Positions 15,922 through 25,130 are shown, counted from the stretch's first letter. The stretch is DNA of 64,000 bases from an uncultured Oscillospiraceae bacterium (GCA_905197685.1 CAJJZS010000006.1:85735-149734); one strand, 5' to 3'. Notes: a model not told the origin generated them from the sequence alone. Made by a program: numbers and translations.

Positions 15922-17898
15922 TTAACCAACCATAGCTGCAATCTGTTCGGATACGCCTTTTTCTTCAGAGGTGTAACCGTCTGCATTGCTGTTCCAGTTC
16001 TTAATCTTGTTGTTAACAGAACCGTACATTGCCATCATCTTAGAATCGTTGTCAACTTTGGTTAAGCTCCAACCAACCTGGTAGTTGCATGGCAGTACCA
16101 AAACATGGTCGATAAGGTATGCTTCTGCTTTTGCGTATGCTGCATAACGAGCGTCCAGGTCATCGGTGATTGCGTCAGCTTCTTCTACCAGTCTGGTGAA
16201 TTCTTTATAGCTGTCGAGCAACTCTTTGTTGTATTCATTTTCTTCCAGTTCGTTCAGGTAGGTGTACTGGTCGGAGTAGTAAGCGTTTTTGCCTTCGCCG
16301 TAGGTTACCTGACCAAGGTAGTTCTGTGGGTCAGCGTAGTCAGCACCCCAACCGTTGCCGGTGAAGCAGTGCAGATGAGGTACAACAACCTCGTTACGGC
16401 TGCTCTGAATAAAGGTCTTGATGTTGAGTTTTACAAAATCATCGCCGAGGCTGTCGCTCATGCACTGTGCCAAAACGTTTGCGGAGTCCAGACCGCTCTG
16501 GCTGGAACCCATGATATAATGGTCAACTTCAACCGGGAATGTTACGCCGATTGCGGACAGTTCTTCCATAGCCTGTTTCTTGTACTGAGCTGCTTTGTCT
16601 TTATCCAGACGTACCGGAGTTTGACCGTTTTCTTCCGGCAGACCCAGTTCTTTTCTTACCAGCTCAACGTAATCAGTACCGTCGGAAGTGTAGCACAGAC
16701 CCTTCATGGTATAGAAGTTGTTTTCACAGCTCATCGGGTCGATTGCATTGGTTCTCTTCCAGTAGTTTGTGAAGTCCAGACCGTAGTACCAAGCTTTACG
16801 GAATGCTTCGTTTGCGATTGCTTTGTTCCAGTTTTCATCCGGTGTGCCGTCTTCATTCTTCTTGTTGAAGTTGAAGATAAACTGGTAGGAGTATTTGGAC
16901 GGAACGTCCGGAACCAGGTAATCGTGGAATTCGTTGCTTTCGGATGTTGCGATAGTGTTAAGCTGAGCTTCACCCAACTGAACATAGTCAACGTCGCCGG
17001 TCTGATAGAGCTGGAATGCAACGTCATTGGACTCTACCATTTTGAAAGTAACGGTGTCAAACAGTTTTGCTTCTTTATCCCAGTATGTTGGGTTTTTGGT
17101 GAAGATTTTTTCGTTGCCCTGGATATAAGAAGTCATGGTGTAGCAGCCGTTGTACCACATATTTTCATTGTTCATGGATTTTACATTGTCTGCTCCGCCC
17201 AGTTCGTCTACCATTGCCTGAGACATTGGGTACAGACAAACATATGCGCCCAGAGAATCAAAGTACGGTTTCTGGGTAACGCAGGTGTAAACAACGGTAT
17301 GCTCGTCCGGTGTTGCCAGACCAACCATTTCACGGAATTTAGAACCTTCGCCTGCGGTCAGAGCTTTTGCTTCTTCAGCAGAGAGGGTCTTGGTGTATTC
17401 ATAATATTCTTCTGCGCCTTTGATCATTTCGTTTGGCATAGCGGTATTTGCGGAATCGTTCTTATGGAAGTTCAGAACCCATTCCAGACCGGTTGCAAAG
17501 TCGTCGGCAACAACATCTGCTTTTTCCTGACCGTTCATGTCAACCCATTTTACGCCGTCACGAAGTTTGAAGGTCCAGGTAAGACCACCGTCTTCGGTGC
17601 CCCATTCTTCAGCAAGACATGGAACCAGTTCGCCCTTCGGATTGGATTCGAGCAGACCGTCAACTAAGTTAGACAGAGCCTCGCCGTCTTCTTCTCTCTG
17701 GCTGTACAGAATGTTAAAGGTTTCCAATTCTCTGGATGCCAGTTTCGGGATAACCAGATCTGTGATTTCATTTTCACTGCTTGCCTGCGCGCCGGATTCA
17801 CCGACTGTATTGCCGGATTCTTCAGAACTTCCGCATCCGCTGAATACCATGGATGCTGCCATAGTCAGCGCCAGCAGCTTCAGAACTGTTCTCTTCAT
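15922..17898 (-). CDS. Peptide ABC transporter substrate-binding lipoprotein (SBP_bac_5)
   Basis: 658 aa from the ATG at 17898 behind TTAGGAGG. Signal peptide with lipobox VFSGC, then the class C (OppA/DppA) binding fold: FKLRDGVKWVDMNGQEKADV near the N-terminal lobe, the FRKAWYYGLDF segment, and LIDHVLVLPCNYQVGW near the C-terminus. These proteins capture oligopeptides outside the cell and hand them to an Opp/Dpp permease. There is no permease or ATPase gene next to it, so it either feeds the Opp system at 27-35 kb or a distant transporter. Strong sigma-A promoter and its own terminator region. Confidence 0.9.
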   Translation of the reverse strand: MKRTVLKLLALTMAASMVFSGCGSSEESGNTVGESGAQASSENEITDLVIPKLASRELETFNILYSQREEDGEALSNLVDGLLESNPKGELVPCLAEEWGTEDGGLTWTFKLRDGVKWVDMNGQEKADVVADDFATGLEWVLNFHKNDSANTAMPNEMIKGAEEYYEYTKTLSAEEAKALTAGEGSKFREMVGLATPDEHTVVYTCVTQKPYFDSLGAYVCLYPMSQAMVDELGGADNVKSMNNENMWYNGCYTMTSYIQGNEKIFTKNPTYWDKEAKLFDTVTFKMVESNDVAFQLYQTGDVDYVQLGEAQLNTIATSESNEFHDYLVPDVPSKYSYQFIFNFNKKNEDGTPDENWNKAIANEAFRKAWYYGLDFTNYWKRTNAIDPMSCENNFYTMKGLCYTSDGTDYVELVRKELGLPEENGQTPVRLDKDKAAQYKKQAMEELSAIGVTFPVEVDHYIMGSSQSGLDSANVLAQCMSDSLGDDFVKLNIKTFIQSSRNEVVVPHLHCFTGNGWGADYADPQNYLGQVTYGEGKNAYYSDQYTYLNELEENEYNKELLDSYKEFTRLVEEADAITDDLDARYAAYAKAEAYLIDHVLVLPCNYQVGWSLTKVDNDSKMMAMYGSVNNKIKNWNSNADGYTSEEKGVSEQIAAMVG

Positions 17899-17987
17899 AA
17901 TTTGCCTCCTAAGATCACTGTGCAAAGGTTTTTGTAATGCCCTGTTGCATTATCAATTCCTTTACATTTTCATAATCAACGATTTAC

Positions 17988-18016
17988 AATATATCACATC
18001 AATTATGGATTGTCAA
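17988..18016 (-). promoter_or_regulatory. Sigma-A promoter of the orphan peptide-binding protein gene
   Basis: On the minus strand TTGACA (18011-18016), 17 bp, TATATT (17988-17993). Confidence 0.85.
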
Positions 18017-18163
18017 CGTTTTTGTTTATCTTCTTTAATATTCCAATTGTAATTATACTTTTTGCACAATTCCCCCTCAAAAAGTTCCGTTATTCGGTGA
18101 CGCATATCTCCAAAATTCTGTTTTTGTCTTATTTTTTCTCTTAAATTCTAATTTTTATTTTTC

Positions 18164-18207
18164 GACAAAAACTCCCCCGCGTAAAACGCGGAGGAGTTTC
18201 GTTTTTT
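18164..18207 (-). terminator. Terminator after the glycosyltransferase gene
   Basis: AAACTCCTCCGCG pairs with CGCGGGGGAGTTT (one G-U type mismatch) around a TTTTA loop, with T runs. Confidence 0.85.
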
Positions 18208-18208
18208 A

Positions 18209-19480
18209 TTATTTCATTTCTTCTACCGATTTTGTTACGCTGTGGGTAATCGGTGTCCACTGCACATTTTTAAACAAAGCGACAATGGAAATCGGGATAT
18301 AGGTAAACAAAAACAGCGGGAAGGTAAAGGCATACAAAATCTTTTTATGAGCCGGCGCTTTTATCTGTTTCCATTCGGTAACAGTTGTCAACATTCCCAT
18401 CGCAAACAAAACCACGTAGAAGTTGACAAAAGAAAACAGAATCGCTTTTCCTGCCAACACCACCAATGCGTGTACATAATGCGGTTGGAAAATCGCTACC
18501 AGCAAAAAGATAATATTCATCAGCAGACAAGCCAGTGAGAGCAACGAAGCCGGAGCGATTGTCATGAACATATCGTAACAGCAAAACGGGTGATTCTTGT
18601 CCTTAAACAGCTTACTTAACAGCTTGCCGCCATAGTTCCAGACAACCTGATAAAATCCCTTGGACCATCTCAGACGCTGTGTCCATGACTGTCGGAACGT
18701 TTCCGGCTGCTCATCGTATAAAATCGCTTTTTCACAATAACCGATGCGATCCCCTTCGATTGCGCTTGCAATTGAAAACTCGATATCCTCGGTCAGCAGA
18801 TGGAATTTCCAACCGTCATATTTGCGAACAATCTCGCTGCTGATTAAAAATCCGGTGCCGGAAATGGCACAATTTGTTCCCAAAATCATGCGGGCATTGT
18901 TTAAATACTTCGCTTCCCTTAAAAACCAGAGCGAATAACCGGCGGTAATCCAGTTTGTACCGTAGTTTTTAGAGTTGCGGTAGCTGGTAATAACCGGATA
19001 TCCCTGACAGAACACCCGATTCATCTCTTCGATATAGTGCGGGTCAAGCAGATTGTCCGCGTCAAATACAAAAAAAGCATCATGGTAGCTGCTTCCGTAA
19101 TCCTGCGCAATATGGTGAAAGGCAAAATCCAAAGCATATCCCTTGCCCACCTGCTGCCGGTTCACTCTTTGATAAACCACTGCACCTTCCTGCCGCGCAA
19201 TCTCTGCGGTGTTGTCGGTACAGTTATCCGCTACCACAAAAATATCAATCAATTCTGCCGGATAGGTCTGATTCTTAATACTGCGCAGAAGATTTCCGAT
19301 CACCATGCTTTCGTTTCTTGCCGCAATCACCACGCCGAAGCGGTGAAGGGCAGCCGGTGTCCGATCCTTCTCTTTGCGTTTTTGAAACAACACAACCACA
19401 ATATAAATCATCTGATACAAATAAAATACCGTCAGAGCAATGAAAACCAACAGATTGATTTTCAGTATACAATCTTCCAT
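18209..19480 (-). CDS. Membrane glycosyltransferase, GT2 family (processive type)
   Basis: 423 aa from the ATG at 19480 (GGAGAG upstream). Layout: N-terminal membrane helix (about 8-28), GT-A domain with VVIAARNES, VVADNCTDNT, the DAD metal motif in FVFDADN, LLTEDIEFS, and the QRLRWSKG motif (Q-x-x-R-W), then four or so C-terminal membrane helices. D, DxD, ED and QxxRW are the hallmarks of processive GT2 enzymes such as cellulose, hyaluronan and poly-GlcNAc synthases, which make and export a polysaccharide chain. The sugar is not deducible. A flippase gene 1.8 kb upstream could be related. It has a palindrome over its promoter. Confidence 0.85.
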   Translation of the reverse strand: MEDCILKINLLVFIALTVFYLYQMIYIVVVLFQKRKEKDRTPAALHRFGVVIAARNESMVIGNLLRSIKNQTYPAELIDIFVVADNCTDNTAEIARQEGAVVYQRVNRQQVGKGYALDFAFHHIAQDYGSSYHDAFFVFDADNLLDPHYIEEMNRVFCQGYPVITSYRNSKNYGTNWITAGYSLWFLREAKYLNNARMILGTNCAISGTGFLISSEIVRKYDGWKFHLLTEDIEFSIASAIEGDRIGYCEKAILYDEQPETFRQSWTQRLRWSKGFYQVVWNYGGKLLSKLFKDKNHPFCCYDMFMTIAPASLLSLACLLMNIIFLLVAIFQPHYVHALVVLAGKAILFSFVNFYVVLFAMGMLTTVTEWKQIKAPAHKKILYAFTFPLFLFTYIPISIVALFKNVQWTPITHSVTKSVEEMK

Positions 19481-19510
19481 GATAATAACTCTCCATATCC
19501 TTACAAAAGT

Positions 19511-19545
19511 ATCCATGATATACATCTAACGAGTATATCATGGAT
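19511..19545 (-). promoter_or_regulatory. Promoter with overlapping 13-bp palindrome (candidate operator)
   Basis: ATCCATGATATAC (19511-19523) and GTATATCATGGAT (19533-19545) are a perfect inverted repeat with a 9-bp centre. On the minus strand the -10 TATACT (19532-19537) lies in the right arm, with TTGTTT about 16 bp upstream. The palindrome covers the -10 and start site, suiting a repressor site, or forms a 5' hairpin in the mRNA. Confidence 0.5.
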
Positions 19546-19713
19546 ATTTTAAAAAACAATAGAGAAAATTTAAAAGATTTCGCACTTTCCTATATTTCGG
19601 CTTTTTGAAAAAAATTCTATCTTAATTTTGTAAAAGAAATAGTTGATTCCGACAAGGTTCTTTTTCGATTTTTCTCTTCTTCTTCAAAAAGTTTCACCAT
19701 TTTGCGGTGCATT

Positions 19714-20202
19714 TTACGCACTTCTTTGTGCTTTTTTTCTTGCCCTGACGCGCTGAATCAAGTTTAAACGCATCATGTGGAACAATCTCACCAACGAAGA
19801 AACCACCAACACCCCTACGGCAAGTGCGCCTGCAATCGCAAGGGTATGAATTGCCGTTTCGATAAACAAATCCGTTTGCCCCGACACGCAGTATTCCATC
19901 GTATAATAGATACCTCCGCCCGGAACCAGCGGCAGAATACCGATTGTCAAAAAACCGGTAACGGGAGCTTTAAAGACTCTTGCCATAATTTCCGCATAAG
20001 CGGACACAATAATGGTAGAAATCAAATACTGGGTCAAATCGTTTCCGGTCGGCGCGCAGGCAACATAAAACACCCAGCTCAACATTCCGCCCGTTGCCGC
20101 CGCAATCATGTGGGAAATTTTATGAAACTTAAAGATAAAGCAAAAAGAAAAACACGCCAAAAAGGTGTAGATAAAAACAGGGATTTGCTCTGTCATTGTC
20201 AT
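19714..20202 (-). CDS. Threonine/serine exporter, small subunit (ThrE C-terminal type, YjjB-like)
   Basis: 162 aa, four to five membrane helices. The motif TGFLTIGILPLVPGGGIYYTM with the preceding ATGGMLSWVFY is typical of the ThrE_2/DUF3815 half of the ThrE exporter. It lies 18 bp after the large subunit gene with its own AAGGAG site, so the two are one operon. In Corynebacterium the two halves are fused in one ThrE protein; the split form is common in Firmicutes. Predicted to export L-threonine or L-serine by proton motive force. A lysine/arginine-rich C-terminus closes it. Confidence 0.85.
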   Translation of the reverse strand: MTMTEQIPVFIYTFLACFSFCFIFKFHKISHMIAAATGGMLSWVFYVACAPTGNDLTQYLISTIIVSAYAEIMARVFKAPVTGFLTIGILPLVPGGGIYYTMEYCVSGQTDLFIETAIHTLAIAGALAVGVLVVSSLVRLFHMMRLNLIQRVRARKKAQRSA

Positions 20203-20220
20203 CTTTCATTCTCCTTTTCC

Positions 20221-20988
20221 TTAAATTCCCGGGAAGAAATAGCGCAGAGTAGAAATTGCCATACCTGCTCCCAACGCAATACCGCCCGCTACCATGAAGG
20301 AATCCACCAGCTTAATAATACCTGCCAGCAAATCTCCGCCCAAAATATCGCGCATTACGTTGGTGATTGCAATACCCGGAACCAGGTTCATCAAGGTTCC
20401 GATAATCATCTTGTCATAATGAATCGTCCAGCCCATTGCGGTGGTAAACAGCGACAGTCCCGCTACCAGGGCACTGCCAAAAATATTCTGAAAAAAACTG
20501 TTGGTATGGAACTTGCCCAGTACAAACAACAATAAAAACAGCAAAATACCGATAAAAAAAGCTACAAACGAATCCTGAAACGCTCCTCCGTAAAACAGCG
20601 TAAAGGAAGCGGAGATGGACGCCGTAAAAAACATCTTGGTCCAAAAGCAGTAATCCGGCTTTTCCAAAATCTCATAAAACGCTTTTTTTATCTCCGGCAG
20701 CTCCGGTTTTTGAGCGCAGATATGCCTGCACAGGTTGTTAAGCCGGTCAATCCGGTCAAAATCCAATGCGGAAGAACGCACCCGTTTTAATCGGGTCAAT
20801 TCTTTTCCGTCGCTGTCATTGATTGTGACAATAATACAGGAAGGAATCGAAAAAACCTCCGCTTGCGGGCAGCCGTAAGCCTCCAACATTCTGCGAATGG
20901 ATTCCTCCACCCGGTAAATTTCCGCGCCGCTTTCCAGCAGCTTCCAGCCGATTTCAGTTGTAATTTCAAGCAGCTGATGATTGTTCAT
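20221..20988 (-). CDS. Threonine/serine exporter, large subunit (ThrE N-terminal type, YjjP-like)
   Basis: 255 aa from the ATG at 20988 behind AGGATAA; an earlier in-frame start lacks a site. The N-terminal cytosolic domain carries GWKLLESGAEIYRVEESIRRM, characteristic of the ThrE/YjjP family, and five or so membrane helices follow with NLVPGIAITNVMRDILGGDLLAG near the end. First gene of the two-gene export operon. A TATAAT -10 on this strand lies at 21070-21075 with a weak -35. In a cell that imports and digests peptides, such an exporter would relieve amino-acid excess; that is inference. Confidence 0.87.
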   Translation of the reverse strand: MNNHQLLEITTEIGWKLLESGAEIYRVEESIRRMLEAYGCPQAEVFSIPSCIIVTINDSDGKELTRLKRVRSSALDFDRIDRLNNLCRHICAQKPELPEIKKAFYEILEKPDYCFWTKMFFTASISASFTLFYGGAFQDSFVAFFIGILLFLLLFVLGKFHTNSFFQNIFGSALVAGLSLFTTAMGWTIHYDKMIIGTLMNLVPGIAITNVMRDILGGDLLAGIIKLVDSFMVAGGIALGAGMAISTLRYFFPGI

Positions 20989-21320
20989 GTTTATCCTAAC
21001 CTCGTTTCCCAAACGAAATTCCAATCTCAAAAAACACTTTCTTTGTTCTTGACAAACAAAGCCAAAGGTATTATATCATAATCACCGCAACTTTCCATCC
21101 CATTTCCCGAGAAAATCTGATTTTTTTCCTGATTTTCTGCCGTAAAACTTTTTCTTCCCCTTATTTCGCCGAAAAGCAGGCGAATATTTTAACAAAAATG
21201 CCCGAAAACAACAACTTTCTCCACAAATTCCCATTCCTTTTTTCGGTTAAAGATGCTATAATCAATAGTGACTTACCAATTTTTACCGCTTTTGAAAAAC
21301 ACAACGTCAGGAGAATTATT
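20989..21320. other. Divergent intergenic region between exporter operon and flippase gene
   Basis: 332 bp. Plus strand: TTGACA (21049-21054), 17 bp, TATATC (21072-21077), and a second -10 TATAAT at 21257-21262 nearer the flippase gene. Minus strand: TATAAT overlapping the first of these at 21070-21075. The two directions therefore share overlapping promoter DNA. No gene seen. Confidence 0.5.
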
Positions 21321-22733
21321 TTGGATAAATATCGTAAACTGATTTCAAATACTTTTATCTTTGCGGTCGGCACATTCAGCTCGAAAGTGCTGGTCTTTTT
21401 GTTAATGCCTTTATATACCAACGTTCTTTCCGAAGAACAGTTCGGTATGGTTGACCTGATGGTACAGGTGGGTAATTTTCTGCTCCCCGTTGTTTCCTGC
21501 GGCATCATTAACGGAATTATTCGATTCGGATTGGATAAATACTATAAAAAAAGCGATGTTTTTACCACCGGTTTTCTCACTATCTTTGCCGGATTCGGAA
21601 TTTTACTGCTGCTTGAGCCGCTGCTTTCCCATATCCCTTATTTAAAAGAAAACACCTTCTTAATTTATGTCTTTGTCCTGATGTCCTCTCTGCGTTCTCT
21701 CTGTTCCCAGTTTGTACGCGCAAAGGGGTATGTTAAATTATATGCTCTGGACGGAATCCTCTCCACCGCCACCACCATTTTCTTTAATGTTCTCTACCTT
21801 GTTGTGTTGAAATGGGGAATCAACGGCTATATGCTCGCGATGATTTCTGCCGACACCCTTTCCAGCATCTTTTTGTTCTACCTTGCAGGATTGCGGCATT
21901 ATCTGCGCTTTCGCCATCTTAATCTTTCCACTGCGCGTGAGATGCTGCGTTATTCTGTTCCGCTGATTCCAAACTCCATTTTCTGGTGGATTAACAATAT
22001 GGCAAGCCGCTACCTGATTGCCTGGTTTTTAGGTGCGCAGGCAAACGGACTGTTTGCCGTTGCATATAAAATCCCAACCATTATCGTTTTGATGTCCAAC
22101 ATTTTCATGGACGCCTGGCAGATGTCTGCTGTCAGCGATACCTCCTCCAAACGAGCTTCCTTTTTCACCCATGTTTTTCTGTGTTATCAGGCGCTCATCT
22201 GTACTGCCGCTTCCAGCTTGATTTTGTTTTCTAAGGTAATTACCAAAATTTTGGTGTCCGATGCCTTCTATCCCTCCTGGAGGTTTATTCCGTTCCTGCT
22301 TTTGTCCACCGTCTTTTCCTGTATGTCCACCTTTTTGGGCAGCGTGTACATGGTGGAAAAAAAGAGTGTACTCAACTTTATCACCACCGGAATCGGGGCA
22401 TTGGTCAATGTCGCTCTCAGTTTCTTCCTGATTCAAACCGACCTTCAGGCAAACGGCGCGGCAGTCGCCACATTTGTCAGCTATCTGCTTGTTTTCCTGC
22501 TGCGCGTTGTGGATACCAAACGCTTCCTTCCGATGAAATTTCACTTTTCCCGCCTTGTTTTTAACAGCGTTGTGCTGCTTGCGCAGGCAATCATTATGAT
22601 TCTGGAAATTCGCGGCTGGATTCTTTTCGAGCTGCTGCTCACCGCTTTAATGGTGATTGCAAACATCGGTTCGTTGTTTGCCACCCTGCGTCGCCTGCTT
22701 GCAAAACGCTTGCCCAAACCGCACAACGCTTAA
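21321..22733 (+). CDS. Polysaccharide flippase, Wzx/MATE-like (oligosaccharide exporter family)
   Basis: 470 aa from a TTG at 21321, chosen because CAGGAG lies 7 bp upstream; the longer frame from 21198 overlaps the TATAAT promoter element. About 12-14 membrane helices. Typical opening ISNTFIFAVGTFSSKVLVFLLMPLYT and the central LRYSVPLIPNSIFWWINN match the polysaccharide-biosynthesis (Wzx, MOP superfamily) group that flips lipid-linked sugars across the membrane. The substrate is not deducible; a processive glycosyltransferase is nearby but on the other strand. Bounded by a terminator. Confidence 0.88.
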   Translation: MDKYRKLISNTFIFAVGTFSSKVLVFLLMPLYTNVLSEEQFGMVDLMVQVGNFLLPVVSCGIINGIIRFGLDKYYKKSDVFTTGFLTIFAGFGILLLLEPLLSHIPYLKENTFLIYVFVLMSSLRSLCSQFVRAKGYVKLYALDGILSTATTIFFNVLYLVVLKWGINGYMLAMISADTLSSIFLFYLAGLRHYLRFRHLNLSTAREMLRYSVPLIPNSIFWWINNMASRYLIAWFLGAQANGLFAVAYKIPTIIVLMSNIFMDAWQMSAVSDTSSKRASFFTHVFLCYQALICTAASSLILFSKVITKILVSDAFYPSWRFIPFLLLSTVFSCMSTFLGSVYMVEKKSVLNFITTGIGALVNVALSFFLIQTDLQANGAAVATFVSYLLVFLLRVVDTKRFLPMKFHFSRLVFNSVVLLAQAIIMILEIRGWILFELLLTALMVIANIGSLFATLRRLLAKRLPKPHNA

Positions 22734-22750
22734 CCAAAAGAATATAAAGA

Positions 22751-22790
22751 GAAAAACGCATCCGGTTTATAATACCGAATGCGTTTTTTA
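22751..22790. terminator. Bidirectional terminator
   Basis: AAAACGCATCCGGT pairs with ACCGAATGCGTTTT (one mismatch) around a 7-nt loop, T runs on both sides. Shared by the flippase gene and the convergent BlaI-like gene. Confidence 0.88.
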
Positions 22791-22803
22791 TTTTTCGTTT
22801 GAT

Positions 22804-23169
22804 TTAGCGGTGAAATTCCTTAACCGCTTCTTTTATTTCTGCCAATTCTGCTTCGGACAAATCCTCTCTGGAAAGGAAGGAAAGGATCATCTCTTTGGAA
22901 GAACCTGCGAATACGCGGTTGCACAGATGTTCCAGCTCAGACTGACGAACCTGTTCTCTGGTAACCAGAGGGGTTACGATGAAGCCCGGTTCCTGTCTTT
23001 CCAGCGCTCCTCTTAAAGTCAGTCTTTTAATTACTGTATAGGTGGTATTCTTTTTCCAATTAAAGGCATCCAGAGAATATGCTGCCAAAGCGGAAGCGGA
23101 AATCGGTGCATTTGCCCAAATATACTCCATTAACGGATATTCTGCTTCTGAAATTTTTACACAACTCAT
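22804..23169 (-). CDS. BlaI/MecI/CopY-family transcriptional repressor
   Basis: 121 aa. N-terminal winged helix (ISEAEYPLMEYIWANAPISASAL ... NWKKNTTYTVIKRLTLRGALER) matches the BlaI/MecI/CopY fold, with a C-terminal helical dimerisation part. Classical members repress a beta-lactamase or copper ATPase gene and are inactivated by a BlaR1/MecR1 protease sensor. Neither a BlaR1-like gene nor a target is adjacent, so this is an orphan regulator. A palindrome between its promoter and start could be its own operator. Monocistronic. Confidence 0.88.
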   Translation of the reverse strand: MSCVKISEAEYPLMEYIWANAPISASALAAYSLDAFNWKKNTTYTVIKRLTLRGALERQEPGFIVTPLVTREQVRQSELEHLCNRVFAGSSKEMILSFLSREDLSEAELAEIKEAVKEFHR

Positions 23170-23190
23170 ATTTTACACAACCTTTCTGAA

Positions 23191-23204
23191 TTTGTAAGTA
23201 CAAA
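23191..23204 (-). promoter_or_regulatory. Palindrome, candidate BlaI-type operator
   Basis: TTTGTA-AG-TACAAA, a perfect inverted repeat with a 2-bp centre, lies between the promoter (23224-23252) and the start codon. It contains the TGTA/TACA half-sites used by this repressor family, suggesting autoregulation. Confidence 0.5.
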
Positions 23205-23223
23205 GGTTTTTCTCACTGGTTTA

Positions 23224-23252
23224 ACTCTACCATATTAGTTCTTCTCTGTCAA
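23224..23252 (-). promoter_or_regulatory. Sigma-A promoter of the BlaI-like gene
   Basis: On the minus strand TTGACA (23247-23252), 17 bp, TAGAGT (23224-23229). Confidence 0.75.
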
Positions 23253-23549
23253 TCGAAAATGAAAAATCGTTTAGAAAAGTTTACAAATTATGCGATTTTT
23301 TATGCCCCTATTTCGTCATGATTTCACCATTTTTCTAATGGTTATATGATATAATACAACTTTTTTAAATTTTCATTGTCTTTTTCGCCAAAGCGCGTTT
23401 TTCCTTTTTTCCCTTTTCTTCTAATGAAAAATCAACATTTATTCGGTTTTATGCTGTGTTTTGATATTCATAATTTATTCTCGTTTTCTTATTTTTTCTG
23501 TGTTTTCCCGGTGCTATACTGAAAGATAATCTGAATTAGGAGGTTTTTT
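23253..23549 (+). other. Intergenic region upstream of the polyphosphate kinase gene
   Basis: AT-rich, no gene seen. Two -10-like boxes face the downstream gene: TATAAT near 23351 and TATACT near 23515, neither with a good -35. AGGAGG precedes the ATG at 23550. Confidence 0.4.
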
Positions 23550-25115
23550 ATGGACACTTCTGTTTTCGCTCAATCCCACTCCCTCAACGCTTCACTTTCC
23601 AAAGAGGAACAAAAAAACCGTATTCGCTCACTGGGAGAAAAACTGTCCGCTTTACAAACAAAACTGCAAACCTTTTCCTTGCCGGTTATCGTTCTGGCAG
23701 AAGGTTGGGGAGCTGCCGGAAAAGGCGGTCGAATCGCTGCAATGATTCATACCCTTGACCCCAGATTTTTTCAGGTTATCTCTCTTTCCACTCCGTCTGC
23801 CGAAGAACTTTCCAAGCCTTTTCTTGCCCGCTACATGAAACATATCCCCGAAAACGGAAAAATGGTCTTTTTTGATTCCGGTTGGATGGACGAAACCCTG
23901 CGTGAGCTGCAAGCCGGTAAACTGACAAAGGAACAATATCAAACGCGTCTGGAAGAAATCCGTATCTTTGAGCGGCAGTTGTGCGACAACGGCTATCTTT
24001 TGGTAAAACTGTTTTTCAATATTTCCCAAAAGGAACAGAAAAAACGGCTGAAACGCCTGCAAAGCAATCCGGATACTCAATGGAGAGTGAGCAAACATGA
24101 CCTTTGGCAAAATCATCACTATTCCCGCTGTTTATCCGACTTTGAAGCATACTGCCGGGCAACCGATTTTCCCTATGCGCCGTGGCATTGGGTAGATTCC
24201 TCTCGCCGATGCGCTTCCGAAGCGGAGTGCCTGCAAATTTTGTGCGACAGTATCGAAGCTGCCATTCGGGCAAGGGAACAACAACTCCCTTGCGGCAGCC
24301 AATCCTTCCCCGAATCTTCCCCTTTGCAAAAATCCTTCCCGCTGCAGCCCGTTCCTTTTCTCCGACAGATTCCTCTTACCCAAACAATGAGTCGGGAAGA
24401 ATATAAAAAGCAGCTGAAATATTATCAAAATCGTTTAAAAGAACTGCACAATCAAATCTATCGTTGGAAAATTCCGGTTATTCTCGCTTATGAGGGCTGG
24501 GACGCTGCCGGAAAGGGCGGCAACATCAAACGAATTGTCGGTGCGCTGGACCCGCGGGGATATCAGGTAATCCCGATTGCCGCCCCAAAGCCGTATGAAC
24601 TTTCTCGGCACTATCTCTGGCGTTTCTGGGAACATCTTCCCAAACGCGGGCATATCGTCATCTTTGACCGAACCTGGTACGGCAGAGTAATGGTGGAACG
24701 CTTGGAAGGCTTCTGTTCCGTTTCGGATTGGCAGCGAGCTTATACCGAAATCAACGAGTTCGAGCGGCAGCTCAGCGATTGGGGCGCCGTTATTTTAAAA
24801 TTCTGGATTCAAATTGACAAAGATACCCAAAAACAACGCTTTGAGGAACGACAAAACACCCCTGAAAAGCGTTGGAAAATCACCAATGAGGACTGGAGAA
24901 ACCGCGAAAAGTGGGACGAATATGAGGTTGCAGTCGATGAAATGCTGCAAAAGACAAGCACTCAAACCGCCCCTTGGCATATTATTGAATCAAACTGCAA
25001 ATATTATGCCCGCATTAAAACTTTGCGTTTGCTGACCGAAGCGTTGGGGCAGGCGGTAAAAAATGCGGAAAACAGAAAAAGAATCAATAAGAAAGCAGCA
25101 AAAAAGGCAGGATAA
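23550..25115 (+). CDS. Polyphosphate:AMP phosphotransferase (two-domain PPK2)
   Basis: 521 aa with two PPK2 domains in tandem, the class that phosphorylates AMP to ADP with polyphosphate. The second domain carries the canonical P-loop EGWDAAGKGG (about residue 313) and the lid FDRTWYGRVMVERLEGF. The first has EGWGAAGKGGR (about residue 50), but its lid region reads FDSGWMDETL, lacking the R-x-W-Y-x-R pattern. That fits known two-domain enzymes in which only the C-terminal domain is active. Domains are joined by a Ser/Pro/Gln-rich linker (about 245-285). AGGAGG site 6 bp before the ATG. The stop codon sits in the loop of the terminator. Confidence 0.93.
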   Translation: MDTSVFAQSHSLNASLSKEEQKNRIRSLGEKLSALQTKLQTFSLPVIVLAEGWGAAGKGGRIAAMIHTLDPRFFQVISLSTPSAEELSKPFLARYMKHIPENGKMVFFDSGWMDETLRELQAGKLTKEQYQTRLEEIRIFERQLCDNGYLLVKLFFNISQKEQKKRLKRLQSNPDTQWRVSKHDLWQNHHYSRCLSDFEAYCRATDFPYAPWHWVDSSRRCASEAECLQILCDSIEAAIRAREQQLPCGSQSFPESSPLQKSFPLQPVPFLRQIPLTQTMSREEYKKQLKYYQNRLKELHNQIYRWKIPVILAYEGWDAAGKGGNIKRIVGALDPRGYQVIPIAAPKPYELSRHYLWRFWEHLPKRGHIVIFDRTWYGRVMVERLEGFCSVSDWQRAYTEINEFERQLSDWGAVILKFWIQIDKDTQKQRFEERQNTPEKRWKITNEDWRNREKWDEYEVAVDEMLQKTSTQTAPWHIIESNCKYYARIKTLRLLTEALGQAVKNAENRKRINKKAAKKAG

Positions 25116-25128
25116 CCTGCCTTTTTTT
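25100..25128. terminator. Terminator overlapping the polyphosphate kinase stop codon
   Basis: AAAAAAGGCAGG pairs with CCTGCCTTTTTT around an ATAA loop; the TAA stop (25113-25115) is in the loop. It serves the convergent M42-like gene too. Confidence 0.9.
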
Positions 25129-25130
25129 GT

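Noticed and set aside
16105..17667. 520-codon open frame on the plus strand opposite the peptide-binding protein gene
   Set aside because: Phe/Val/Cys-rich shadow of a gene with clear family motifs, signal peptide and promoter on the other strand.
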